Assembly: GCF_032268605.1 (NCBI RefSeq)
Contig: NZ_CP130318.1
Coordinates: forward strand, 3,382,001 to 3,446,000
DNA from: Paenibacillus aurantius
GTDB lineage: Bacteria; Bacillota; Bacilli; Paenibacillales; NBRC-103111
Length of the DNA stretch: 64,000 nt
Reading direction: 5' to 3'
Shown: positions 52,037 to 61,099 of the stretch, one piece after another
Layout of the letters: the number at the start of each line of letters is the position of its first letter
Numbering within the stretch: the first letter of the stretch is position 1
Position numbers and translations under genes: made by a program
Notes under the pieces: model-generated
What the model saw: only the letters and a program-made list of their open reading frames with translations
Databases searched by the model: none
What the model was told of the DNA's origin: nothing

Positions 52037-53245
52037 TTGAAACTATCGGCAAATGTGTGGAAGCTGTATATCATCCGTTTTTTTTCGAGCCTGATTCCGG
52101 CTTATGTGATCGAACGCCTGTATTGGGAACAGCGGGGGATGACTATTCCCCTGGTGGTTTACACGGAAATCCTGTATGCCGTTACGATTATTGTTCTGGA
52201 AGTGCCGACCGGAATCATGGCCGACCGTTGGGGACGTCAACGAATGCTGGTCGCGGGCGCTCTTCTCGCCTCTCTGGAGTTTGCGCTGCTGATCCCGGCA
52301 TCCGGATTCAGTTCCTTCGCCCTTGTGGTGATAATAGCGGGAATCGGCCATTCGGCCAGAAGCGGGTCCGAGAACGCGCTTCTTTACGATACGCTGGTTC
52401 GGCTCGGCCGAGCTTCCTCCTTCGAGAAGCATCTAGGCCGTTTGAACGCCTGCGATTTCGTCGGGGCGGTGACCGCCGCCTTGACAGGGAGCTTGCTGGC
52501 GGGGCGCTACGGCTTGAGCCTCAATTATTGGGTTTCTCTCGCCAGCACGATAATCGCCTTGACGTTCACGCTTCTTCTGATCGAGCCGGCTCCCGGCTCC
52601 CGTGATGAGGCGGCTGACGAGGCAGAGGCCAGGCCGCCCCTGCGCTCTTACTTGACCGAGCCGCTTCGTTTCTTCCGACTTCACCCCCGGGTGTGTCTTG
52701 TTATGCTGAGCGGAATGGTGACCGGAGCGTCCCTGGTCTATATTTATGAATTTTGGCAGCTTTATGCGGATCGGCTCCACTTCCCCGTCTACGCCTTCGG
52801 CGTCCTGTCGTCGGCCATCATGCTCATTCAGCTGCCGGGCAGTCTGGCCGCTTCCTGGCTGAAGGACCGGTACGGCGCCGGCCGGCTTATTGCCATCATT
52901 CTCGCCGCGGGGGCGGCGGGCTTTGCCGCCATGGCCGTCAGCCGCAGCCTGGGGGGACTCGCCGCCATGGCCGCTGTCTGCTTCGCCGCCGGGCTGATGG
53001 AGCCCATCGCGGCCGGTTACCTTCACCACCGCATCCCGTCCCCTATGCGCGCTACCATCGATTCTTTCCAGTCGCTCGGACAGAATGGATGGAGCGCCCT
53101 GGCCGGCCTCGGCTTCGGCTACCTGTCCATCCGTTACGAGATCTTCGGCGGCTACGGCTTTCTAGCCTTGCTCTGTGCTATATTCTTTATCGGGTTTGTC
53201 CTTCTATATCCGAGGACACGCGAAGATAAGCTCTCCAACGGGTAA
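52037..53245 (+). CDS. MFS transporter, drug-exporter type
   Basis: 402 residues from TTG at 52037, AAAGGAG eight bases ahead. Twelve hydrophobic segments; the loop 2-3 motif is GIMADRWGRQRML, typical of DHA-type major facilitators, and an internal hydrophilic loop lies around residue 190-210. Probably an exporter of drugs or metabolites. The leader peptide and hairpins upstream point to inducible, possibly antibiotic-responsive, translation. Confidence 0.88.
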   Translation: MKLSANVWKLYIIRFFSSLIPAYVIERLYWEQRGMTIPLVVYTEILYAVTIIVLEVPTGIMADRWGRQRMLVAGALLASLEFALLIPASGFSSFALVVIIAGIGHSARSGSENALLYDTLVRLGRASSFEKHLGRLNACDFVGAVTAALTGSLLAGRYGLSLNYWVSLASTIIALTFTLLLIEPAPGSRDEAADEAEARPPLRSYLTEPLRFFRLHPRVCLVMLSGMVTGASLVYIYEFWQLYADRLHFPVYAFGVLSSAIMLIQLPGSLAASWLKDRYGAGRLIAIILAAGAAGFAAMAVSRSLGGLAAMAAVCFAAGLMEPIAAGYLHHRIPSPMRATIDSFQSLGQNGWSALAGLGFGYLSIRYEIFGGYGFLALLCAIFFIGFVLLYPRTREDKLSNG

Positions 53246-53294
53246 TTGATTTTCTTCTATACAAGACTCTGGCGGTTTCGCTGGAACGACGTCA

Positions 53295-53325
53295 CAAGGG
53301 CCGCGGCATTTAGCCGCGGCCCTTG
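53295..53325 (+). terminator. Terminator of the MFS gene
   Basis: CAAGGGCCGCGGC/GCCGCGGCCCTTG perfect stem with ATTTA loop; T-tract is weak (TCGTTGACGC then TTTTT). Confidence 0.8.
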
Positions 53326-53465
53326 TCGTTGACGCTTTTTAGGGAGAGAGCGACCCGTCCTGTATCCCCCGCCCGCATCGGCACCCAGGGTATTGGGTCC
53401 GTTCGGCTTCCCCACCAGTTATCTTCCCCCTTAAGGACTTCCGTATTTCCCCGGCGTTAGGGCAA

Positions 53466-54365
53466 TCAAGCCGCCCGGGCAGCTCCGTTTGTCCGGTACG
53501 CTTTAACCAGCAGAAGAGCACCGATTCCAAGGGAAACGGCAAAGCACACACAAGCAGCGAGAGGAAAGGCCGACCATTCCAAAACCGGAGCGCCGTTTAT
53601 GGTTTGAACCGCGATTAAATCCAGGCCAAGAAGGTAAGTGATGCCGGCCAAATGAATCCATTTGCCTGATGTCCGGAAGGGTTCCCGCACCCGTCCCGCC
53701 AGCCACGCGGCAAAAGGCAGAGCCTGAAGGGCATGGAAGCCGAGGCCATGCAGCCAAATGATGTTTCCCTGCTCTCCCGTATAACGTCCCTGATTAACGG
53801 AAATCCAGATTCCCGCGGCAAAGGAGAGTATGACGGCCGCCATGGCATAGCGGATGGCCAATATCATCCCTACTCCCTTGCGGAACGCCTTCCGGCGGAA
53901 ATATGAAATGGCCAGAGCCACATAAAACACCACAAGCAGCATGGCCACCAAGGCGAAACCGGCCCCTACCGCCTGGTCCCACCCGGAACCGTCCCGGACG
54001 AACCGGGGATTGACCCCGCGCACATTCTGAATGGTCTCCGCTCCATAAGAATAAAGCGCCAAGGCTGTGTAAACGAGCCGGAATCCCTGCTTGCTGCGCC
54101 GGCCCAACGGAGAGAACGGCAAGATCATGGCGGTGGACAAAAGGAATAACCCTAACGCCGCATTAAAGGAGACCGCCTTCGATACGTTTCCCCCGGGGGC
54201 GACCTCGCCTCCGAATAGCAGGACCCAAATGGCGCACAAGCCGGCGAGGATAAAGCCCAAGAGACCTGCCACGATTAGAAGCTTTTCCTCTCTCCACCAT
54301 CCCTCTATCCAAGCTTGCCTTCCCTGTCCCGAAGGCATTGTATTGCTGATCGGCTCCTGCTTCAT
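53466..54365 (-). CDS. Multi-spanning membrane protein, unknown
   Basis: 299 residues from ATG at 54365 (GGGAGGTAAG upstream) rather than 54377. About seven to eight hydrophobic segments spread evenly; no motif I recognise. Hydrophilic N-terminus of about 30 residues. Possibly related to DUF-type integral membrane proteins of Bacillales. Between the MFS gene and the Crp/Fnr gene, divergent from the latter. Confidence 0.65.
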   Translation of the reverse strand: MKQEPISNTMPSGQGRQAWIEGWWREEKLLIVAGLLGFILAGLCAIWVLLFGGEVAPGGNVSKAVSFNAALGLFLLSTAMILPFSPLGRRSKQGFRLVYTALALYSYGAETIQNVRGVNPRFVRDGSGWDQAVGAGFALVAMLLVVFYVALAISYFRRKAFRKGVGMILAIRYAMAAVILSFAAGIWISVNQGRYTGEQGNIIWLHGLGFHALQALPFAAWLAGRVREPFRTSGKWIHLAGITYLLGLDLIAVQTINGAPVLEWSAFPLAACVCFAVSLGIGALLLVKAYRTNGAARAA

Positions 54366-54556
54366 CTTACCTCCCATCCTTTCCCCTTATGGTTTGATTC
54401 CACTATAGGGCATGGAAGGAATTTCCTGAACCGGCCGGAGGCGGTATAGCGACTGGACTTGGGGCGGGGACGTCTCCCCGTCCCGGGAGAAGCCTGCCCC
54501 CCTTTGCTTTGGTATAATAGAAAAAGCGACTCAACAAGAAAGGAGATTGGTTCCGT

Positions 54557-55081
54557 GTGATTCTGCACAAAGGGGAAATTCTTTTTCGCCAAGGGGAGGA
54601 GAGCCCGCTCTACCGGCTCGTCAGCGGGATGCTCAAAATCACCCGTCTCCACGAAGACGGAACCCCCACCCTGGTAAACATTATCGTTCCGGGAGAAGTG
54701 ATCCCCCATCATTCGCTTATCAGTCCGAGCTCTTGCTACGGAACCGCGTCCGCCCTCGTTACCTGCGAAATTGAAGCTCTCGACACGGAGCAATGGTACC
54801 GGAATCTGAAGGAGGACGCCGGCCAATGCCGGGAAATCGCGCTTCTGCTACAGCAGAAGCTTCGGATGATGCAGCAGCGGATCGACCAGCTGACGGAAGT
54901 GGCTCCGGCCGACAAGCTGCGCAAGCTGCAGAGCTGGTTCTCCTCCTATATCCCGGCCGGCGCCTTGACCGATATTCTGACCCAAGAGGAAATCGGCCAG
55001 CTAATCGGGCTTCGCCGGGAAACGGTCAACCGCCTGCTTCGGGCGCAGTCGGCCGGGAAGTCCGCTGCGCAGCTGGAGTAA
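54557..55081 (+). CDS. Crp/Fnr-family regulator
   Basis: 174 residues from GTG at 54557 (AGGAG about ten bases ahead). N-terminal cyclic-nucleotide-binding-like domain (GEILFRQGEESPLYRLVSGML) and C-terminal HTH (LTQEEIGQLIGLRRETVNRLL). It is shorter than typical Crp/Fnr proteins (about 220). No cysteine cluster for an Fe-S centre. Convergent with the flavohaemoglobin gene. Confidence 0.88.
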   Translation: MILHKGEILFRQGEESPLYRLVSGMLKITRLHEDGTPTLVNIIVPGEVIPHHSLISPSSCYGTASALVTCEIEALDTEQWYRNLKEDAGQCREIALLLQQKLRMMQQRIDQLTEVAPADKLRKLQSWFSSYIPAGALTDILTQEEIGQLIGLRRETVNRLLRAQSAGKSAAQLE

Positions 55082-55103
55082 CCTCTCCCTTCCCTCAACA
55101 GAA

Positions 55104-55132
55104 AGAAGCCCATGGGAGCTCCATGGGCTTCT
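55104..55132 (+). terminator. Terminator between regulator and hmp
   Basis: AGAAGCCCATGG and CCATGGGCTTCT palindrome, serving both convergent genes. Confidence 0.85.
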
Positions 55133-55145
55133 GAATCATCACAAC

Positions 55146-56384
55146 CTATACCTCGACGTTCTGAGGCGCTTCCAGGCTTGCGGCCGGACCGAAGAATTCA
55201 TAATGCAGATCCTGGTCGGCCACTCCCCATTCCTTAAGCTGGGCGTACACATTTTGCAGGAAGGGAACGGGTCCGCAAACGTAAAAAGATGCTTCTTTCG
55301 CCGGCACAACGGCCTTCAGCCAATCCAGCTCCACGTAGCCGTCCTTATGGAAGGAGCGGGAATCCCTGTCCTCGTCCGTCGGCTCACTGTAGCACCAGTA
55401 AGCCGATACTTGGGGATGAGCCGCGGCCGTTTCGAGCACAGCCTGACGGAACGCATGGTGTTCCCCGCTCCGTGCCGCGTGAAGAAAGGTTACCTTCCGG
55501 CCGGGATTGGACTCCACGAGCGAATTAAGCATCGACATCATGGGGGTGAGGCCGACCCCGCCGCTGATCAGCACCACGGGCTTCTCGCCTTCCTTCTCAA
55601 GAACAAATTCTCCGGCCGGAGCGCTCAGGTCCAAGGTATCTCCTTCCTGGATCTGATCATGCAGGTAAACCGAAACTTGACCGTCCGGGCGGTTTCCCTC
55701 TCCCTCTTCTTTCTTGACCGAAATGCGGTAATACGGCTTGCCCGGCGAATCCGACAGGCTGTACTGGCGGATGTGGGTATACGGGCTTCCCGGAATCTGA
55801 ACCCGCACGCTGATGTATTGGCCCGGCAGGAAAGAGGCCGGGCCCCCGCCGTCGGCCGGGACCAGATAGAAGGAAGTAATGGGCTGGCTTTCCTTCACCT
55901 TCTTGACTACACGGAAGGAACGGAAGCCTTCCCAGCCCCCCGGCTGATGAACCGACTCCTCATACATCTTCTGCTCCACCCCGATAAAGGCTTCGGCGAT
56001 CATGCCATAGGCTTCGCCCCAGGCGGCTATGATCTCGTCGGTGGCCGCTTCCCCCAGCACTTCTTTAATAGCGGCCAGAAGATGACGGCCCACGATGGGA
56101 TAATGCTCCGGCTTGACGCCAAGGCTGCGGTGCTTATGCGCAATCTGTTTAACCGCCGGCAGGATCGCCTCCAGACGGTCGATGTGCTTGGCGGCCGCAT
56201 ACACGGCATTCGCCAAAGCCTGCTGCTGCCTCCCCTGCTTCTGATTGGCGTGGTTGAAGATATTCAGCAGCTCGGGATGCTCGGCAAACATTCTCTCATA
56301 GAACCGTTTGGTAATGGCGTTACCGTAAACTTCCAGAACAGGGACAGTGGATTGAATGATACGAATCGTTTCGGGTTTCAGCAT
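55146..56384 (-). CDS. hmp: Flavohaemoglobin (nitric oxide dioxygenase)
   Basis: 412 residues: N-terminal globin domain (residues 1-140; proximal His region IAHKHRSLGVKPEHYPIV), FAD-binding domain (IRQYSLSDSPGKPYYRISVK) and NAD-binding domain (PVVLISGGVGLTPMMSML, FYVCGPVPFLQNV). It oxidises NO to nitrate using NADH. Its neighbour Crp/Fnr regulator may respond to related stress. Confidence 0.96.
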   Translation of the reverse strand: MLKPETIRIIQSTVPVLEVYGNAITKRFYERMFAEHPELLNIFNHANQKQGRQQQALANAVYAAAKHIDRLEAILPAVKQIAHKHRSLGVKPEHYPIVGRHLLAAIKEVLGEAATDEIIAAWGEAYGMIAEAFIGVEQKMYEESVHQPGGWEGFRSFRVVKKVKESQPITSFYLVPADGGGPASFLPGQYISVRVQIPGSPYTHIRQYSLSDSPGKPYYRISVKKEEGEGNRPDGQVSVYLHDQIQEGDTLDLSAPAGEFVLEKEGEKPVVLISGGVGLTPMMSMLNSLVESNPGRKVTFLHAARSGEHHAFRQAVLETAAAHPQVSAYWCYSEPTDEDRDSRSFHKDGYVELDWLKAVVPAKEASFYVCGPVPFLQNVYAQLKEWGVADQDLHYEFFGPAASLEAPQNVEV

Positions 56385-56507
56385 GGCGGGTTACCCTCTT
56401 TCTCTACCTTGTATTTTCTCTTCCTTGTTATAGTTCAAGTATAAGGAGAAAAAGCCGCCGGAAGTGTGATTGCCGTCACACCAATAAGGAAGGGATTGTG
56501 AACAAAC

Positions 56508-57308
56508 TCACCGCATGACGAAGAAGTAGAACAAGCCCGCCAAGGCGAAACGGTAGTACGCAAACCAGGACAGGTCCAGCTTCTTGATCAGCTTCAGAAA
56601 GGCGGTCACAATGACCATTCCCACCGCAAAGGCCGCCAGAAAACCGACAAGAAACAGACCGAGATCCCCCGAAGACAGCTGATCGCGGCTCGCGTACATA
56701 TCCAGAACCGTGGCTCCGAGCATGACGGGAACCGAGATGATAAACGTGAAATCCGCAGCGGCCTTCTGGCTGGTGCCAAGCAGCATCCCCCCGGAGATGG
56801 TCGAACCGGAGCGGGAAAATCCGGGCCAGAGAGCCAGGCACTGAAACAGGCCGATCCCCAAGGCTTGTCCGTAGGACAGATCGTCGGACGTTTCGGCCGT
56901 TCGCTTTCTCCTGATTTTGACGGAAACGAGAAGAAGCAGACCGCCCAGAATCAATGCCCAAAGCACCGGCCCGGGTCCAAACAGCTTCGTCTTGATAAGG
57001 TCCTTAAACAACAAATAAACCACTAGCGCCGGAATCATGGCCAGCACCATATGAATGGCATTCAATCGGTCCTTAGGAAAACGGAACCGGATCAAATCCG
57101 CCGCAATGGCCCAATATCTCTTCCAATAAAGCAGCAATACCGCCAGGACAGCCCCAAGCTGAATGACCACTTCAAAGGTGTGCGCTCCGTCTCCCTGAAA
57201 GTTCAGCAGGTCGCCGGCCAGAATCAAATGTCCGGTGGAGGACACCGGAAGAAATTCCGTCATTCCTTCCACCATTCCCAGCATCATGGCTTTCACCCAT
57301 TCACTCAT
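56508..57308 (-). CDS. uppP: Undecaprenyl-diphosphate phosphatase
   Basis: 266 residues with the BacA/UppP signatures EGMTEFLPVSSTGHLIL and LWPGFSRSGSTISGG, and eight membrane segments. It dephosphorylates undecaprenyl pyrophosphate for cell-wall synthesis and gives bacitracin tolerance. Start ATG with GGAGGAG ahead. Confidence 0.96.
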   Translation of the reverse strand: MSEWVKAMMLGMVEGMTEFLPVSSTGHLILAGDLLNFQGDGAHTFEVVIQLGAVLAVLLLYWKRYWAIAADLIRFRFPKDRLNAIHMVLAMIPALVVYLLFKDLIKTKLFGPGPVLWALILGGLLLLVSVKIRRKRTAETSDDLSYGQALGIGLFQCLALWPGFSRSGSTISGGMLLGTSQKAAADFTFIISVPVMLGATVLDMYASRDQLSSGDLGLFLVGFLAAFAVGMVIVTAFLKLIKKLDLSWFAYYRFALAGLFYFFVMR

Positions 57309-57360
57309 CCGTAGCTCCTCCTATGTATGATTATCTCTCTGCTTTCTATCATGACAAAAA

Positions 57361-57390
57361 AAGCCTAAAGCCGTCAGCGGCTTAAGGCTT
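57361..57390 (-). terminator. Terminator of the downstream MFS gene
   Basis: AAGCCTAAAGCCG and CGGCTTAAGGCTT stem; the minus-strand tail is TTTTTTTGTC. Confidence 0.9.
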
Positions 57391-57457
57391 CTTTTTCCTA
57401 TCAGATGTGACAATTTGGTGAACCGGCCTCCCCCTTTACTTCCAACGTCCCGGCCTA

Positions 57458-58630
57458 TTAGAGCGTGCCGGTTTCAGCCGTGGATTGTTCCCTCCTGTGC
57501 TGCAAGAGAAAAAGAACCGCGAAGCCGGCCACGCAGAGAAGCGACAGACCGAAATGAAACGAGAAAACCCGTCTCATGCCGAACGCCTCGCTGGCCAGCC
57601 CCCCGCTGAAGCTCCCGATGATCCGGGCCGCCCCCAGACTGAGCAGCCCGTTCAGCGTCTGTCCGCTCGCCTTAAGCTCGTTCGGCACCTCCCGGTTGAT
57701 GACGGTGGCCATGGTGACCGAAAGCACGATGAAAATCGCTCCGTGCAGAACCTGTACCGGCAGCGTCCAGTAAGGATTACCGATGACCGAGAAGAAGTAC
57801 CAGCGAAGGGCCGCGGCCGCGCCGGCTCCCAGAAGAATGAACGGCACCGGAATGCGGGCGAAAATCCGGCGGGACAGCAGAAGAAACGGAACCTCGCTTA
57901 AGGAAGAAATGACCATAGACCAGCCCAGCCAGGATGGCGCGCCGCCCATTTCCTTAAAGTAAAGAGGAAAGAACGAATAATAATATCCGAGAGAAATTTG
58001 AATAAGAAAATTAAACGTCAGATAAAGCATTAGACGACGGTTCCGGAGCAGCACCCAGATGCGCATGGTCCGCCCCTGGGATTGGTGCCCTTCGATCCGG
58101 GGAAACCGGGTGACGAGCAGGAAGCTGATCACCAGCAGCCCGGCATATACGACAAACAGAAGATCGATATGCTTGCTCGCTATCAAGCCGAAGAGGATGG
58201 ACATAATGGCAAAGCCCACCGTTCCTCCTAATCGGATATGGCTGAAATTACCCGATTTTCTCCGGTCCAGCGCCTCCAAGGTAATGGCATCGCCGACGGC
58301 AAAAATGGAGGTTTGAAAGAACGTGAACAGGGAGATCATAACCAGTAAATAGGCGAATTGGTCCGATAGCGGATAAAGCAGCACCGACACAGTGGTGCCC
58401 CCTATGAGAAGAAGAAGAATCCCATTCTTCGTCCGGGCCCGGTCGCTGAACGTTCCCCAAACCGGCTGGGCGAGAACGGCCACGAGCGGCCCCAAGCTGA
58501 GCAGGGTTCCAATCTGCGACTGCGTAAACCCGACGTCCTGGAAATAAAGCGGAATGAACGTTCCATATACCGCATTGCTCATATAAATGAATACATAGAA
58601 AAATAAAAAATATCCGAGATTAACCGGCAC
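57458..58630 (-). CDS. MFS transporter (PPP/Hcat or nucleoside-exporter-like)
   Basis: 390 residues from GTG at 58630. Twelve membrane segments; the loop LVAVLAQPVWGTFSDRARTKNG is characteristic of the PPP (3-phenylpropionate) and YcaD-like sugar/nucleoside MFS group. The substrate is not certain. Upstream ribosome binding site (AGAGG) is eleven bases from the start. Confidence 0.88.
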   Translation of the reverse strand: MPVNLGYFLFFYVFIYMSNAVYGTFIPLYFQDVGFTQSQIGTLLSLGPLVAVLAQPVWGTFSDRARTKNGILLLLIGGTTVSVLLYPLSDQFAYLLVMISLFTFFQTSIFAVGDAITLEALDRRKSGNFSHIRLGGTVGFAIMSILFGLIASKHIDLLFVVYAGLLVISFLLVTRFPRIEGHQSQGRTMRIWVLLRNRRLMLYLTFNFLIQISLGYYYSFFPLYFKEMGGAPSWLGWSMVISSLSEVPFLLLSRRIFARIPVPFILLGAGAAAALRWYFFSVIGNPYWTLPVQVLHGAIFIVLSVTMATVINREVPNELKASGQTLNGLLSLGAARIIGSFSGGLASEAFGMRRVFSFHFGLSLLCVAGFAVLFLLQHRREQSTAETGTL

Positions 58631-58744
58631 CGGATTCGCTTCCTCTCGTCCCTATTTCGGTCTAGGTGATGTGACCGGACGCCGTTCATTATATCATATC
58701 GGAAGGGCTCCGAGCCGTGTCCTCTGAAAATGCCGGCACGACAA

Positions 58745-58773
58745 AACGATCCCCTCAAGAGAAAGGGATCGTT
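58745..58773 (-). terminator. Terminator of the Csp gene
   Basis: AACGATCCC and GGGATCGTT stem; minus-strand tail TTTTGTCG. Confidence 0.82.
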
Positions 58774-58814
58774 CGGGAACGTCTATGGACTTCTTCTTCC
58801 CGGCGGCCAGCCCC

Positions 58815-59150
58815 TTAAGCAGCCATCGCCTGGCAAGCCTCGGCACATTGGAAGCAGGCTTCGGCACAGCGTTGGCAATGCTCATGCTGATGCTTCTTGC
58901 ATTCGTTCCCGCATGCTTCGCAAATGTCGGCGCAGAGCCGGCATATCTCCTTGGCAAACGGGCTGTTACGGGACATGGCTTGTGCCGCATAAGCGCAGAT
59001 GTCCGCACACTCCCGGTCCAGCCGGATGCACTCCTTCATCATCCCTATATGCTCTTCGTTCAAACAGGCATCATAGCAATGATTGCACGCTTGCATACAC
59101 TTAAGGCACTCTTCGATACATTGCTTAACTTGCTGCTGAGTCATGTTCAT
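58815..59150 (-). CDS. csp: Four-helix-bundle copper-storage-like protein (Csp, DUF326)
   Basis: 111 residues with 19 cysteines in C-x-x-x-C and C-x-x-C spacing (CIEECLKCMQACNHC, CRLCADICEACGNEC, CQRCAEACFQCAEAC), which in the Csp family line the core of a four-helix bundle and bind many Cu(I) ions. No signal peptide, so a cytosolic Csp3-like form. A CCCTATAGGG palindrome 40 bp upstream and the CsoR gene beside it imply copper induction. Confidence 0.92.
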   Translation of the reverse strand: MNMTQQQVKQCIEECLKCMQACNHCYDACLNEEHIGMMKECIRLDRECADICAYAAQAMSRNSPFAKEICRLCADICEACGNECKKHQHEHCQRCAEACFQCAEACQAMAA

Positions 59151-59186
59151 GGTAGAACCTCCTCGATTAGAACTTAGGGTACCTGC

Positions 59187-59202
59187 CTACCCTATAGGGA
59201 AG
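59187..59202 (-). promoter_or_regulatory. Candidate CsoR operator upstream of csp
   Basis: TACCCTATAGGGAA is a near-perfect palindrome of the CsoR type (CCC separated by a short A/T centre from GGG), 37 bp before the csp start codon. Confidence 0.6.
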
Positions 59203-59252
59203 GCCGGCCACAGTATACTTTACCCAATTGCCCGATCTTCAAACGAAAAAAA

Positions 59253-59272
59253 GAGGATTCCCTCGAATCCTC
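59253..59272 (-). terminator. Terminator of csoR
   Basis: GAGGATTCCCTCGAATCCTC hairpin, minus-strand tail TTTTTTTCG. Confidence 0.85.
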
Positions 59273-59283
59273 CGCAAACCTGT

Positions 59284-59619
59284 TCATTTCATAAGCTTGT
59301 TGATGGTCGTCAGCAGCTCGTCGATCACTTCGTTCTCCCCGTCCTGGATCCGCTCAAGCACGCAGCTCTTCATATGATGTTCGAGCAGCAGCTTCCCCAC
59401 CCCGTTCAACGCGGATTGTACGGATGAGATCTGATTGAGGACATCGTCGCAGTAAACGTCCCGTTCAATCAATCCCTTTAGTCCGCGGACCTGTCCTTCT
59501 ATTCGGTTTAGGCGGTTGATGAGGTTGCTTTTGGTTTTATCGGAATGATGGCTTTTGCGTTCGTCGGCTGTACAAGCGTCATGACCCGGCGTCGCGCCCG
59601 GTTGAATGGCATCCTCCAT
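59284..59619 (-). CDS. csoR: CsoR-family copper-sensing repressor
   Basis: 111 residues. The Cys-His-Cys Cu(I) ligand set is visible at Cys57, His82 and Cys86 (spacing 25 and 4, as in Bacillus CsoR Cys45/His70/Cys74). The N-terminal 25 residues with extra His and Cys are an extension. It represses copper genes without copper; its own promoter region contains GGGGAGGGGGG and the -10-like TATGAT at 59649-59654. Confidence 0.93.
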   Translation of the reverse strand: MEDAIQPGATPGHDACTADERKSHHSDKTKSNLINRLNRIEGQVRGLKGLIERDVYCDDVLNQISSVQSALNGVGKLLLEHHMKSCVLERIQDGENEVIDELLTTINKLMK

Positions 59620-59694
59620 GGAAATGGCTCCTTTTTCTTTTTAGTTTATCATACCCCCCCTCCCCTATACAATCCACTGCGGGACAGGCAGAAA

Positions 59695-59726
59695 AAGCCT
59701 GAAGGAACCATCGTCCCTCCAGGCTT
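59695..59726 (-). terminator. Terminator of the helveticin-like gene
   Basis: AAGCCTG and CAGGCTT outer stem with inner pairing; minus-strand tail CTTTTTC. A second imperfect inverted repeat lies at 59755-59783. Confidence 0.7.
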
Positions 59727-59785
59727 GTAAAACGCGCACAAATGAACATCGAGATGAGGGTTTGCTCTAATGAGCAACCTCTCGG

Positions 59786-60889
59786 TTACTCCGCAGACGG
59801 CTGCCCGCTTCTCCGGTTATCCAGCGCCTGATCGGGCAGCAGCTGGTCAAAGGCAAAGATATTGGCCAAGCGGTGAGGCGTAAAGTCGGAGGCAAAGCCC
59901 AGGCAGAGCTCGGCCTTCTGGCCATGCTTGGCATCCGGAAGCCGGATGGCCATGCCTTCCGGCTCGCGGAAGGTCACGTCCGCTCCTGCTGAAACCAACT
60001 GCTTGTCCTCTACCTCACCGGTTTGCAGGTTGACGGTCGTAATATAGGTGTTGCCCACCGGAGCGGTCGATCCCCCGGAACCGAAGGAGTTCCCCTCCAG
60101 CAGATACAGGAAGCCGCCGTACGAAACAAAGCCCTGGAAGGTGCCTACCGTCGGCTGGGCCACATCGGCGATCGGCTGGAATTCCCTGCGCTTCACCGCT
60201 TCCAGGTCATAAACGCCGTAGCGGAAGGATCCGTCCTTGCGGTAGCGCATCGTGAGCAGGTTATTAGTGGGATCGATATTAACCGTCGTACGGTCGATCC
60301 CTTCCATCAGTTTAAACTTCTCCAGCTCGGGAGAGGCGGGAGTCAGAACTTTCCCGTTCTCGAACTTGAACCGGGCAAGCTGGGTTCCCCAGCCGCTGCT
60401 TCCTTCTTTAACCGAATCGGTTTCCGTCCACAGATAAGACGTATCCCCGACCGTTTCCACCCCGATCTGAACGCCGTGACCGAAGCCTTTGAGGTACATG
60501 TACCCGGTTTCATTTCCTTCGGCATCCAACTCCGTCAAGGCCATGTCTCCGTTCCCGTCCCTTGTTCCTCCGCTGACCGGTGCGGCCTCTCCCGGAAGCT
60601 GCAGCCCGCCCGCCATAAGCTGGACCGTATAAATCCGGCTGTTGGCATTGTCGAACGCAAAGGATTGCAGAACCGTTCCGTTATGCAGAGCCTTGTCCCG
60701 GATGACCTCGGTCGCCTGAGCCGTCAGATCAAAGCGCTTGCTCAGCAAAGGAGGCTTCTCGGCAATAGCCGCACCCGGAAATAATGGCATCATGCTTAAT
60801 AAGGCAATGCCCGCCGTTGCTTGTACCCACCTTTTTGTTTTGCTGTTCCTCTTCTCTTTCTTCCTACCCTCTTCATACCTTTTTCTCAT
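59786..60889 (-). CDS. Secreted helveticin-J-like / teichoic-acid-protein-C-like protein
   Basis: 367 residues with a signal peptide (IALLSMMPLFPGAAIAEKPP). From residue 48 the sequence (KRFDLTAQATEVIRDKALHN, TVLQSFAFDNANSRIYTVQL) matches the family variously named helveticin J, phage baseplate protein and Streptomyces 'teichoic acid biosynthesis protein C'. The GFGHGVQIGVE turn is characteristic of the propeller-like fold. It is secreted, but whether it is toxic or a wall-associated protein is not known. Confidence 0.7.
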   Translation of the reverse strand: MRKRYEEGRKKEKRNSKTKRWVQATAGIALLSMMPLFPGAAIAEKPPLLSKRFDLTAQATEVIRDKALHNGTVLQSFAFDNANSRIYTVQLMAGGLQLPGEAAPVSGGTRDGNGDMALTELDAEGNETGYMYLKGFGHGVQIGVETVGDTSYLWTETDSVKEGSSGWGTQLARFKFENGKVLTPASPELEKFKLMEGIDRTTVNIDPTNNLLTMRYRKDGSFRYGVYDLEAVKRREFQPIADVAQPTVGTFQGFVSYGGFLYLLEGNSFGSGGSTAPVGNTYITTVNLQTGEVEDKQLVSAGADVTFREPEGMAIRLPDAKHGQKAELCLGFASDFTPHRLANIFAFDQLLPDQALDNRRSGQPSAE

Positions 60890-61042
60890 CCTGCACCTCC
60901 ATGTTTGTTAGCATTAATAATATGTTTATATTTGCTTGAATACATTTAAATCATAGTCTGAAAGGGCTTTCTTTGTCAATGGCTGTTTGCGAATATTATT
61001 AGAAGAAAGCACGGCCTTTCCGGGCATTGGAAAAACAAAGAA

Positions 61043-61061
61043 CCGCCTGCGCAGCAGGCGG
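61043..61061 (-). terminator. Terminator of the SLH protein gene
   Basis: CCGCCTGC and GCAGGCGG stem with tail TTCTTTGTTTTTCC on the minus strand. Confidence 0.88.
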
Positions 61062-61099
61062 CTGGATAACCTTCGTCCCTATCAGGAAAGCATAATCTA

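Noticed and set aside
59640-59670. CsoR operator in front of csoR itself
   Set aside because: The G-rich stretch GGGGAGGGGGG lacks the second half of the palindrome, so it is mentioned only as context.
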